A stretch of DNA of 64,000 nt, taken from the NCBI GenBank assembly GCA_000830255.1, contig JQIT01000003.1:124001-188000 (forward strand). Reading direction: 5' to 3'. The DNA comes from Sulfuricurvum sp. PC08-66. Its GTDB lineage: Bacteria; Campylobacterota; Campylobacteria; Campylobacterales; Sulfurimonadaceae. Below are positions 18,454-28,400 of this stretch, piece after piece; the first letter of the stretch is position 1, and each line of letters opens with the position of its first letter. The notes beneath the pieces are model-generated. The model made no database searches. It was given only the letters and a program-made list of their open reading frames with translations, and had not been told where the DNA came from. Both the position numbers and the translations under genes were made by a program.

Positions 18454-20597
18454 TACATGCCTCCTTTGAGCTGTTTGAGGATACTTGCTTTGTCGCCATC
18501 CATGACCACGCGACCGTTGTCCATGACGATGATGCGGTCTACAAGTTGTAGCAATGATGTTTTGTGCGTGACAATGATGGTCGTTTTCTCTCCCAATGCA
18601 TTTTTGAGATTATGAATAAATCGATTTTCGGTTGTCGTATCCATCATATTTGTCGGTTCATCGAGCAACAAAATAGGGGCATCCATCACCAAAGCACGGG
18701 CAATGGCGATACTTTGACGTTGCCCTCCTGAGAGTCCCTCTCCGCGCTCACCCACAGGCATATCGAACCCTTTTGGGTGTCGATTGACAAACTCATCGAG
18801 TCCTGTAATTTTTGCTACTTTGATAATATCTTCATCGGTAGCTTGCGGGTATTTGTAGACAATATTCTCTTTGAGCGTGCCCGAGAAAAGGGTGATATCC
18901 TGCGCGACGTAGGCGATGTTTTGACGCACATTCGCAGGGTCAAGCTGACGTATATCGATACCATCGAAATACAAAGCGCCCTCGTTCGCCTCATAGAGTC
19001 CCAAAATCATCTTCTCGATAGTGGTTTTGCCCGAGCCTATACGCCCAATAATCGCCACCTTTTCACCCTCACGAATCGTGAAATTAACATCTTCGAGTGC
19101 CCATCTCTCCTCTTCGTGGTATTTGAAGTAGAGTTTGCGGAACACAATCTCGCCACGCAACGCATCACGCTGTACAAACTCTTTGTCTTGGGGATGTTCA
19201 CTCCCCTTTTTCATAATCGCTTCGATACCTTCGTAAGCAGTTTTGGTACTCTCGTAGTTTGCCGTCAACGATGCCACCTGCCCAATCGGTGCCAAAGCGC
19301 GTTGAGAGAGCATCACAATCGCAATAAGCGCCCCCATCGTAAGCTCTTTGGCGTCGATTTGGTAGACCCCATAGATGAGCACGCCTAGCGTATTGATATG
19401 GACAAAAAACTGCACGATGCTAGGAATCGAGCCTGAAATGATTTTGGATTTGAGGCTTTTGGAGGCTATCTCACCTGTTGCCTCTTCCCATTGCCACTGC
19501 GTGTGTCCTGCCGCACCCATTGCCTTAATCGTCTCGAGGTTATAGAGTGACTCTATCAACACCGCGTTTTTGTTTGAGGAGGCTTCGTAGGTCGATTGTA
19601 TGCTTGTTTGTAAGGGTTGTCGTATCACCAATACATACGCCAAAATGATAAGCGCCACCACAAAAGGCACCACTACAATCCCGCCGCCCAAAAATCCAAT
19701 GATAATAAAAAAGAGAATTGCAAAGGGAATATCGATAAGTGCTGTCATGGTTGTGGAGGTCAAAAAGCCTCGAATGGAATCAAAATCGCGCAAATTATTG
19801 GCAAAGGATCCCGTAGAGGTAGGACGCTCGCTCATCTTCATATCGAGCACTTTTTCAAAAATGAGTGACGACATAATGACATCGCTTTTTTTGGCGGCGA
19901 TTTCCAAAAAATAGGAGCGAATATTTTTCAAAAAGAGATCAATCATATAGACCACAAAAATCCCTATACTGAGTACCCACAACGTCTCGATGGCACTGTT
20001 GGGCACCACTCTGTCATAAATATTCATCGTAAAAAGAGGTGATGCAATGATGAAAATATTGATAATAAACGAAGCAATAAGGACATCTCGATAGATGGTT
20101 TTGGACAAGAGTACCGTCCCCCAAAACCAGTGAGTCCCCTTTTCTGCAATGATATTTTTTTGGCGCAAGCGGTATTTGTAACGCTTTTTGAGCAAAAACA
20201 TATACCCCAAATACTCCTGCTTCAACGCCTCTAGCGTCGTGACAAATTGTAGCTCTTGCATGTGAGGCAAGACCAAATGGGCTTCGTTTTTCTCTTTGTC
20301 GATGCGCTCCAATATCGCCGCTTTGCCGTCGCGCAAAATCAATATTGCAGGCAATACGATATTGGAGATGTGCTCGACCGACTCTTTGACCAGTCTAGAC
20401 TCTAGCCCTGCATTTTTTGCGGCACGTGAAAACATTGACTTGGAGTTGCTTGGCGAAAAGAGTACGGGGGTCGATTTGCCCTCTTCGATAGGCAATCCAT
20501 AGACAATAGCGTCTGCTGACATGGGCTTGCCATAGAGCTTGGTGTAGAGCACCAAACAGTGCAGTAAGGGGTCGTCGTACTGCTCTTCGTTAGACAT
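18453..20597 (-). CDS. Type I secretion ABC transporter, permease-ATPase fusion (LapB-like)
   Basis: A 714-residue inner-membrane exporter. The first about 130 residues form a C39-like domain without the peptidase catalytic cysteine (DDPLLHCLVLYTKLYGKP), as in RTX and LapA exporters that do not cleave a leader. The transmembrane ABC domain spans about 160-460. The nucleotide-binding domain has Walker A GRIGSGKTT, signature LSGGQRQ and Walker B ILLLDEP. It exports the adhesin together with the HlyD and TolC proteins of this operon. The start overlaps the lapD-like stop by 8 nt. Confidence 0.93.
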   Translation of the reverse strand: MSNEEQYDDPLLHCLVLYTKLYGKPMSADAIVYGLPIEEGKSTPVLFSPSNSKSMFSRAAKNAGLESRLVKESVEHISNIVLPAILILRDGKAAILERIDKEKNEAHLVLPHMQELQFVTTLEALKQEYLGYMFLLKKRYKYRLRQKNIIAEKGTHWFWGTVLLSKTIYRDVLIASFIINIFIIASPLFTMNIYDRVVPNSAIETLWVLSIGIFVVYMIDLFLKNIRSYFLEIAAKKSDVIMSSLIFEKVLDMKMSERPTSTGSFANNLRDFDSIRGFLTSTTMTALIDIPFAILFFIIIGFLGGGIVVVPFVVALIILAYVLVIRQPLQTSIQSTYEASSNKNAVLIESLYNLETIKAMGAAGHTQWQWEEATGEIASKSLKSKIISGSIPSIVQFFVHINTLGVLIYGVYQIDAKELTMGALIAIVMLSQRALAPIGQVASLTANYESTKTAYEGIEAIMKKGSEHPQDKEFVQRDALRGEIVFRKLYFKYHEEERWALEDVNFTIREGEKVAIIGRIGSGKTTIEKMILGLYEANEGALYFDGIDIRQLDPANVRQNIAYVAQDITLFSGTLKENIVYKYPQATDEDIIKVAKITGLDEFVNRHPKGFDMPVGERGEGLSGGQRQSIAIARALVMDAPILLLDEPTNMMDTTTENRFIHNLKNALGEKTTIIVTHKTSLLQLVDRIIVMDNGRVVMDGDKASILKQLKGGM

Positions 20598-22641
20598 GTT
20601 TGGCTCCTAATAGATGGGGTTCTTCCACGACACTACCTTGGACGAAATCTACGCCCAATTCTTTGAGTGCTGTAAGTTGCTCTTGACTCTCCACGGCTGT
20701 GGCAATGAGTGTAATGCCCAAGCTTTTGGTCAACATGCGCAAAGAGTCATTGGCGGCACTGTTCTCTTGCGCTTGCAGGTCAAAAAAGAGCGATTTATTT
20801 GCTTTGATGTAGTTGGGTTTAACCGCTTTGAGATACTGCAATCCTTCACTGCTCATCGCGAAGTTATCGATACCAAAGAGAAATTTTTTGTGGTGTAGCA
20901 TCTGTGAAAAGTGCGTAAAAAGCTCGATATTTTGCAAAATCTGTACATTGGATGCCTCAAAGGAGAGCACCACTTCGCTGTGGTTGGCAAAAGTAGTAAT
21001 TTTTTGGCGAATCCACTCCATGTTGGCGGCAACTGCCAAAAAGTGCGCCGAGATATTGATGGCAATACTTTTGATGTGTGGGTGAAGTTTGGCGTGGTAC
21101 ATCGCAAGCTCGATGACATGCTTATCGACTGCATCGGTGAGGTTGAGATTGACCAATACAGGCATGAAATAGCCCGCATTGTAGACTTTGCCCTCACCAT
21201 CGACCATACGTAGATAGACTTCATGGTGCATCGAGGTGTTGTCTTTGAGGGCTATGACTTTTTGAGCTGCGACTTTGAGCATATTCTCTTCGAGAGAGCT
21301 GTTAATCATCGCAATCCACTCCTCTTTGCCCATGACAAGAGTATTTGCACTGCTTGCTTGCGCATAGATGATGGTACTTTGTGGTGCCATTTTGGCTTTT
21401 GCTAGCTCAAAGTCAGCACGTGAAAAGAGCGCTTTAAGCGTCTCATTGGCTTCATAAGAGACGGCACCACCACTGAGTTTGAGTACAGAGAGCACACCAT
21501 ACGATTCGCAAATATGTGCAATCGCATCCATCATCGCATCGAGGTGTAGTTGCGCCTCTTGCAGGGTGAGCGTCGGCAACAAAAGTGCATAGTCGTGCTC
21601 ATTCATACGCACTGCGACACCTTCATTGGCATACGTCGCGCACGCTTTGAGCTCTTGTGCCATAGAAACAGTGAGTGCTTCGAGCTTTTGGTACCCCAAT
21701 TTTGCTTTGGCTTCATCGACGCCTTGGAGAGTAAGCATCACAAAAACCCCTCGCGACTGCTCATCCTCTTGCGCCAAAAAGGTCGCCAATTTCATCATCA
21801 CATAGCGGCGATTGTAGAGCTTGGTTTGGGTATCAGTATAGAGTAGCTCATAATATTTGCGCAGAGATTCAGCCTCTTTGTCAAATATCTCTTTGACCTT
21901 GCCCACCATAGAGTTCATGGCACTTGCCACATGGCGTAGCTCTAGGGTAAAAGGGACTTTATCGTAGATGATAAAATCGTGTTGGGTAATCGCTTTGGCT
22001 TGGTGCTCGATAGCCGTCAGAGAGCGTAAAATAAGACGTATGAGTCCCGCCAAAAAGACCAAGAAGAGCACTCCCAAAACCGCAAATGTTTTGAGCAAAT
22101 CGATGAAAATTCCCCACAACTGCTCATACGCATTTCCCACATGACTCTTGACCACCACGGTGGCAAAACGGCTTCCATACGCCCCTGTCACATCGGACGA
22201 AGCGTTTGCCACATCCAACACGACACGCTCTAAAAACCATTGCGGCACTTTTTCAAGTTTGACACTTTGTCGACGCGACACAAGCGCTTCGCCCTTATCG
22301 TTGATAAGCTCGATAGACTCATAATAGCCTCTGTCGTAAATCGCACTTATCATCACCTCTAGGGTACTTTGGAGCGATTTGGAGAGCGGTTGTGTCGTTG
22401 CGGCGACAGTACTCTCTTCGAGAACATCATCGAGGCTCATCACCTCTTGCTCTTGGGCAGGTTGCGTAGCGAGTACTTGACTTAGTGAGAGCGCCAAGGA
22501 GGCGGCGGTATCTTGCGCATTGGAGTGGAGTTGCTTTTGAACGAAGGCTTGGGAGGAGGCGAAATTAAGCCCCATCACCACCACCAAAATCACCACCAAA
22601 AAGAGTGTCACTAAAAGCGCTAACTGTTTAAAAAGGGTCAC
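20590..22641 (-). CDS. lapD: LapD-like c-di-GMP receptor with degenerate GGDEF and EAL domains
   Basis: A 683-residue inner-membrane receptor: TM1 (about 7-27), a periplasmic LapD/MoxY-type output domain (about 28-165, including the KVPQWFLERV segment), TM2 (about 178-200), HAMP, degenerate GGDEF and degenerate EAL. The GGDEF motif is replaced by RMNEHDY. In the EAL domain the motifs read EVYLR, IDNFAMSS and ATAVES in place of EALLR, DDFGTGYSS and AEGVET. The protein should therefore bind c-di-GMP without making or breaking it. In Pseudomonas LapD, c-di-GMP binding makes the periplasmic domain sequester LapG, which protects the adhesin. The presence of lapG, the export genes and a TAAG-bearing adhesin in one operon supports the same logic. 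Confidence 0.9.
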   Translation of the reverse strand: MTLFKQLALLVTLFLVVILVVVMGLNFASSQAFVQKQLHSNAQDTAASLALSLSQVLATQPAQEQEVMSLDDVLEESTVAATTQPLSKSLQSTLEVMISAIYDRGYYESIELINDKGEALVSRRQSVKLEKVPQWFLERVVLDVANASSDVTGAYGSRFATVVVKSHVGNAYEQLWGIFIDLLKTFAVLGVLFLVFLAGLIRLILRSLTAIEHQAKAITQHDFIIYDKVPFTLELRHVASAMNSMVGKVKEIFDKEAESLRKYYELLYTDTQTKLYNRRYVMMKLATFLAQEDEQSRGVFVMLTLQGVDEAKAKLGYQKLEALTVSMAQELKACATYANEGVAVRMNEHDYALLLPTLTLQEAQLHLDAMMDAIAHICESYGVLSVLKLSGGAVSYEANETLKALFSRADFELAKAKMAPQSTIIYAQASSANTLVMGKEEWIAMINSSLEENMLKVAAQKVIALKDNTSMHHEVYLRMVDGEGKVYNAGYFMPVLVNLNLTDAVDKHVIELAMYHAKLHPHIKSIAINISAHFLAVAANMEWIRQKITTFANHSEVVLSFEASNVQILQNIELFTHFSQMLHHKKFLFGIDNFAMSSEGLQYLKAVKPNYIKANKSLFFDLQAQENSAANDSLRMLTKSLGITLIATAVESQEQLTALKELGVDFVQGSVVEEPHLLGAKHV

Positions 22642-22670
22642 TTACTGCTCCTTGGTGGTGTATGTCAAAA

Positions 22671-23258
22671 CTAGGCTATTTTCTCTCGCATAAACAGCAG
22701 TGCCAAAAAGGTTATGACGACCGTTGCAGCAGCACCGATAATGCCATACCACTTAATAAGCTCTTTTTGTATTGTCTCAAGCTCACCATAGAGGTGTGTA
22801 GGCTCACTCGTAAGGGTCAAAACACCGTTTTGGATACGTACATCTTCCGCATCGGTATAGTAAATAGGGGTTGAAATGGTGCTAGGTTTAAAATTGCCCA
22901 TTGCTTTGAGCTTGGGGTCGATAGCATCCATATTGGACTCTGTCTGTTTGTTGATAAATGCCGCGCCGTTGTTGGTCGTAAAGGCGATATTGACACCTTG
23001 TTGAAAAACATTATCGAGTATCATGTGCAAATCGTTGCGGCACAAAATATCGTAATCGGACTCTTTTTCTTGTGCCAAAGCATCACATTTAACCCCGCTA
23101 AGTGCCGCGCTCACAAGCTTCGCTACCAACTCTTGCTCTTTGTCATAGTTGGCTTGCAGACGCACCTTTTGTGCCTCAAACGCTATCATAAATGCGCTCG
23201 TCATAATGGCGCCCATCACTACCAATGCAATAAAAAAGACCTTTATACTGTTACTCAT
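22671..23258 (-). CDS. Unknown two-TM periplasmic-domain protein between lapG and lapD
   Basis: A 195-residue protein with TM1 at about 7-27, a periplasmic domain of about 140 residues, and TM2 at about 169-190 ending in a 5-residue cytoplasmic tail. The periplasmic part has two cysteines 16 residues apart (KCDALA and ILCRND) that may form a disulfide. Its layout recalls the sensor part of LapD or a single Cache domain, but no cytoplasmic output domain is attached. The ATG overlaps the lapG stop by 4 nt and lapD starts 29 bp downstream. No family recognised; a role in LapD/LapG signalling is inference from position. Confidence 0.75.
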   Translation of the reverse strand: MSNSIKVFFIALVVMGAIMTSAFMIAFEAQKVRLQANYDKEQELVAKLVSAALSGVKCDALAQEKESDYDILCRNDLHMILDNVFQQGVNIAFTTNNGAAFINKQTESNMDAIDPKLKAMGNFKPSTISTPIYYTDAEDVRIQNGVLTLTSEPTHLYGELETIQKELIKWYGIIGAAATVVITFLALLFMREKIA

Positions 23259-23890
23259 TCTCTACTCCTTATCATATGTATCGCTTCTAACCAATCCAGC
23301 GCATCACCTTTGCTTTCTGGCACCGCTTTGCCCATCTTTTTTATCTTTGCCAAAAAAAGATCATCGCTGTTGTAGACCTTGATAGGTTTGATATCTGCTC
23401 GTTGTGTTGCAGGCAGTATGGAGGGATTGTAGTTGTCGAGCAAAAAGGGCACGTCGCTTTTTTTGCTGTAAAACGCCAACACCATATGCGCCTCATTGTA
23501 GGTCGTCGATTGGCAATAGAAGGCTCTCAACTGCTCTTTTTCTACCTCTAACTGTGCCAACGTAAAATATTTTGCATAGGCATAATCTTCGCAATCGCCC
23601 ATCCCTTTACCTACAAACTCTGTGCGGTTCGCCCAATAGTCGCTCTGCTCCCACACTTTGGCGTCACTCTTGTAAGCAATGGCATTGAAAAAATCGTTTA
23701 CCTCGATAAGCTTCGTCTTGAGTGAGGCGTCGCTAAGCGAGTTCATCAATTTAACAAGCATCTGCATGCGTGTTGCCGCTTGCGTGCCATAGGTAGCTTC
23801 GAGTGTGCGTAAATCTGTTTCGGCTATGTAAAAGCTCTTGCTCCACAGCGAGGTTGCCAACAGACATACAATCCACACAACTCTTTGCAT
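23255..23890 (-). CDS. lapG: LapG-like periplasmic cysteine protease (BTLCP/DUF920)
   Basis: A 211-residue protein with a signal peptide (MQRVVWIVCLLATSLWSKSF). The family fold is a transglutaminase-like cysteine proteinase that cuts LapA-type adhesins after a di-alanine and needs calcium. The catalytic triad is visible: Cys in GMGDCEDYAYAKYF, His in EAHMVLAFY and Asp in LLDNYN. The acidic residues flanking the Cys match the calcium-binding region of LapG. Substrate: the adhesin TAAG site at residues 97-100, the only candidate in this operon. The gene starts 12 bp after the TolC stop. Confidence 0.92.
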   Translation of the reverse strand: MQRVVWIVCLLATSLWSKSFYIAETDLRTLEATYGTQAATRMQMLVKLMNSLSDASLKTKLIEVNDFFNAIAYKSDAKVWEQSDYWANRTEFVGKGMGDCEDYAYAKYFTLAQLEVEKEQLRAFYCQSTTYNEAHMVLAFYSKKSDVPFLLDNYNPSILPATQRADIKPIKVYNSDDLFLAKIKKMGKAVPESKGDALDWLEAIHMIRSRE

Positions 23891-23902
23891 ACATCCCCAT
23901 AA

Positions 23903-25450
23903 CTACTCAATATCATCCAGTTGCGGTTGTGACAAACTCTTCTCGATGACGTGCGAAGCTTCATCGATGAGGAAGCTCTCCAATGCCCCAAAATTGGTGT
24001 TATTAGAGGGGATATGGTAAGAGCATCCATAGTGATTGTTGCTACTGTTAGCCTCACTGTTGTCACATATATCACGCGCGTTGAGTATACCATCCAAATC
24101 GGCATCTCGTATTACATCATTGGACTCTTTTTGGAGCTTGTAGTCGCGTCGATGCTCTTCGAGTCCCACGTCCGCACGTGCATCGACACCCAACGCGATA
24201 GAGAGATCACCAATGGCATTAAGCAATTTATAGCGTGCCACCATCAAATCGTACTTCGTGTTTATCATCTTGCGTCGTGCATTGTTATAGTCATCGCTTG
24301 CACCTAGCAAGTCGATAAGGCTACGTTGTTGGCTGTTGATATTAAACTCACGGTAGTAGGAGTTAAGTTTGTCTTTGCTCGATTTGACATACCAATCAGT
24401 AAAGACCGACTGCTTGGAGGTGATGCGGAAAAGTGACCATGCCAACTGTACTTTCTCCATGACGGTACGCTTGGCACTGTTGAGCTCTTCATGTTTTTGT
24501 TGCATCGTACTGATTTTCTTTTGAGCGTAGGCAGTGTCACGCGTACCGTTGAAGAGGTTGTAGTTGGCGTAAATCATCCCGCCTAAGGCTTGATAGGTAC
24601 GCTCAAACCCGCTCAAATTTTCGGTGTGTGTCGCAGACAACTCGAGATCGATACTGGGGAGAAAATTTTTGGTGGTGCTGTGGTATTCGCTTTGGGCGGC
24701 TTTGAACTCATGCAAAGCGACATGAATCGAGGGATTGTTCTCTAGCGCCAAGCGTGTAATCTCCTCTAACGTATTGGGAAGCTGTTCATGAAAGGAGGTT
24801 GGCACCACCTCATCGAGTCGCACATAGCGCCCCAAATGTTTATGCATCGCTATCAAAATATTTTGGACATTATTCTCTTCACTGAGATGATTTGTATAGG
24901 CTAGCGCCAATTTCGAACGTGCCTCTTTGAGGTCTGAAAGGCGTCCAGCCCCCTCTTTTTGTTTGTTGATCATATCTTCGTAGATTTTTTCATCCATCTT
25001 GATATTGTCAATCTCGACCTCCATAAGCTCCTTGTGGCGCAAAATATCGATATAGGTGGTAATAAGCTCCAACATTGTGTCATCAAAGCTCTCTACGTAG
25101 GAGTAAGCGGAAGCTTTGAGACGAGACTCTTGCTGTGCGACGACTTGAAAATCGCCTAGACCGTTGAAAATATTCCATTTGAGTACCGCAGAGTGGCTTT
25201 GTACGTCAAGCTCTTTGAGTGCGCTTTGCGTATCATTTTTGACCTGCTCGCGTCCGAATCCTACTTTGATATCGACTGTCGGCAAGAAGGCGCCATAAGC
25301 GTATCCCACATCCTCGACTACGGATTTGAAATTTTTCAAACGCTCCAAGATGACGGGGTTGGTGGTACGCGTTTGCTCGATTGCCTCATCGAGGGTCAAA
25401 GCCCACGAAAGCGCCACGATAGAAAGCCAAAGAAGAGAAATACGCATCAT
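23903..25450 (-). CDS. TolC-family outer-membrane channel of the Lap-like export system
   Basis: A 515-residue TolC/LapE-type channel: signal peptide (MMRISLLWLSIVALSWA), then two internally repeated OEP halves with long helices, the start of the first being LTLDEAIEQTRTTNPVILE. It completes the type I exporter with the HlyD and ABC proteins. The C-terminal extension of about 75 residues is unusual. It holds a thrombospondin-3-like calcium motif, DADLDGILNARDICDNSE, and two further cysteines' worth of spacing (CDNSE...GCSYH). The ATG overlaps the upstream stop by 4 nt. Confidence 0.9.
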   Translation of the reverse strand: MMRISLLWLSIVALSWALTLDEAIEQTRTTNPVILERLKNFKSVVEDVGYAYGAFLPTVDIKVGFGREQVKNDTQSALKELDVQSHSAVLKWNIFNGLGDFQVVAQQESRLKASAYSYVESFDDTMLELITTYIDILRHKELMEVEIDNIKMDEKIYEDMINKQKEGAGRLSDLKEARSKLALAYTNHLSEENNVQNILIAMHKHLGRYVRLDEVVPTSFHEQLPNTLEEITRLALENNPSIHVALHEFKAAQSEYHSTTKNFLPSIDLELSATHTENLSGFERTYQALGGMIYANYNLFNGTRDTAYAQKKISTMQQKHEELNSAKRTVMEKVQLAWSLFRITSKQSVFTDWYVKSSKDKLNSYYREFNINSQQRSLIDLLGASDDYNNARRKMINTKYDLMVARYKLLNAIGDLSIALGVDARADVGLEEHRRDYKLQKESNDVIRDADLDGILNARDICDNSEANSSNNHYGCSYHIPSNNTNFGALESFLIDEASHVIEKSLSQPQLDDIE

Positions 25451-28400
25451 TTAAGATCCCTTACGCAGCGTACAAAATGACGCTCTGTTTTGTCATAGGT
25501 AAAATCGCTCCCTTTGTCAAAAGAGATACCCCACGCGCGGTCAATATCTCCTGCAAAGGTCGTCGATGTCCAATAATCCAGCCCATCACGCAACGTAAAC
25601 GGCTCTGGAACCACCGTCGCATTGGCTTCGTGTTGTGCCATGCTGTAGAGCTCATTGAAGTTGGGCAGACGCCAATCACCAAACTCAGCATGTACCATTC
25701 CGTCACACACATCGATAGCCGCGACCCATGTGCGTGCCTCTAGTGCTTTGGCGTCGTACCACATCAACTCCAAGCTGTTATCGAGCGTCACACCCAACGT
25801 AGCATTGTGCTCAAAACGCGGTGGCGGTGGTGGAAGCGTCACGTTTGCCTCTGCTGTCATGTTGGCTTCTACAGTTGCGTTAATCTCTAAGATGCTATTG
25901 ACCTCGAGGGTTACATCTGTAGTTGCATTCGCATCGTAAGTGACGTTGGCTTCGTAGGTGAGATTGGCATCGCTACTGCTGTTGAGATCCAACGTGCTGT
26001 TATCTTCTACAGATACACTCTCGACCTCAACTACAAAAGGCACAACCCAATCATCGATACCCTCATGTACACACGTCACATAGCTCTCTTTGTGAATCGA
26101 ACGATAGTAGTCCGAACCGTCCGCAAAGTAGAGCACCCATTGTGATGCACTGCGCGTAGGATAGGTCGAGCTACTCCAGTAGTAGTCGTTTTGAATGCCC
26201 ACAAACGCCTTATCGATAGCAGGAGAGAGCTCTCCTTTGTGAGCGACAAATACCAACTCCTCGATAGTAGGCAATCGCCATGAAGTAATAGGTCCTACTT
26301 CAAGCTCTTGGCAGAGGCGTTTTGCCTCTTCGTAGGGGAGCTTTTGGGCTTTTTTGGGTGTATGCCATACGAGTTGGCTGTTCATATCTTTGGTGATGAT
26401 GCCTATGCTCTCATTGAAATCTTGCGCATAGAGACGTGGCATGCTACGTTTGTACTCTGCATCATCGAGTGCATGAAAAATATTGCCTTGACCCGTTTGC
26501 AACACACGCGGTGTGAGCTGTCGCATGATGCCATTGAGCGTGAGTGTAATTGCCACGCTCGCTCCCTCTTCATCGAGGATACGTGCTTTGAGCACCTCAC
26601 TGCCTTGCGTCTCTGCGAACGGCATATACACAAGCGTCTCATCCTCAAGGGTGAGCGTACCTAGCTTGGGAGTATCGAGCACCTCCAATCGCATGACATC
26701 ACCATCGATATCATCTGCTTGTGATGCTTTTATCCACTCTATCTTCGCAGGTCCAGAACCGACCTCATCTAGCACAATCGAGGTTGCCGTAGGTGCGTCG
26801 TTGCGCGGTTTGACGGTAATAGTAGCATTGGCACTCGTACTTTTGCCGTTGCTACTTTTGACCACAAAAGCAAAGCCATCCTCTCCATAGAAGTTTGCCT
26901 TGGGTGTATAGGTGAAACTTCCTGTAGGCGCCAACACCAGCTTGCCGTGCAAAGGTGCTTTTGAGACGCTAAAGCTAAGGGTCTCATCCTCTTTGGCTTG
27001 TGCTGTAAGCTTTTGAGAGAGGGTGGAATCTTCATCGACAACGAAACTACCCCCTTGTGCTTTGGGTGCACGCGCAAGCGCTACGACATCGATTTCAAAA
27101 CTCTGCTTGACGCTATCAGTGCCATCACTCACACTCAAAACAACCGCGTGATTGCCCACATCTGCATCTTTTGGTGTACCGCTCAACAACCCGCTTGCAG
27201 GATTGAAAGAGAGCCATTTGGGTGCCAAAAGTACCTTTTTGACCAACTGTTTGCTCTCCAAATCGAAGGCTTTTAAGTAGTAGCTGTAGGGACTGTTTTC
27301 CAAAACACTCGACTTAGGGGCAGAAGTAATAGTAGGCAAATCGTTGACCGCATCGAGATAGAGGGTGAAATATTTTGTATGTTTTCTAATAGCACCCTTA
27401 CCAGAGGTTGCCAAGGTGATGGTGGCTACACCGTTTTGCTCTTTTTGGGGTGTGATAGTGAGATACTCCCCTTCGTAGTTCACTGTAGCCAGCTTGGGAT
27501 TGGTGATAGAAGCAACATAATTGATACGCTCACCCAAATCATTTTTCATACTAAACCGTACCCGAGCAGGCGCATCATCCTCTTGGAGTCGAATCGTATC
27601 GGCTATCGAGAAGGTATAGATAGTAATATCCCCTACATCGGGATAGCGACCTATCGATTGGCGCAATTTGAAGGGATTGATAGCTTTTATCCCGCTGGCT
27701 TTGGCTCTCTCTTCTGTGCTAATCTCTTTGGTGCTTTTGCCTACAGTGAGCTTCTGCTCAGCGCCGATGTCCACCTCATAGGCGGTTTTGATTTTGGGAT
27801 TGGAGTTGGCAATGATAAGGCGATAGGACTCGTCGCTCAAACGTGGTAGCGAAATGCGACCCTTTTTGATATCGATGGGTTTGAGTTGCTCAGCAGGCAT
27901 CAATACATACGCTTTTATCTCTTTGTTTGCAGTATCGATAGTGAGGGTGAAGTAATCCTTGTAGACGGTAAAGGGGTGATACTCCACGATTTTTAGACCC
28001 GTATCATCGCGTAGTGCCACCGTCAACTCTTTGGCTTCAGAGTTGATTTTGATAGGGTCAAATCCTAATGTTATAGGTACATAGGTCGATGCGCCCGCTT
28101 TTAGCGTGATACATGCTGCCTTGATAACCCCAAATCGTGCACTCCCATCTTTGACGGTCGCGTCGTAACAGACTTTGCCATCGCTTTTACCGTAGTTGGT
28201 GATGCCTATTTTGGCAGTGTGCTTTTGACCATCGGTGATGATTTCGTCACCCTCGATAAAGAGTTGTGATTTGAAAACAGCACTTTTGCCGCTTCGCAAC
28301 ACAAACATACCCAGCGATTGCGTCGTCTCCGCAAGCTCCACTGTAATTTTGAGCGTCTCATTGGCGTGAGTTGCCTCCAAAATATAGCTCCCAGAGGGAA

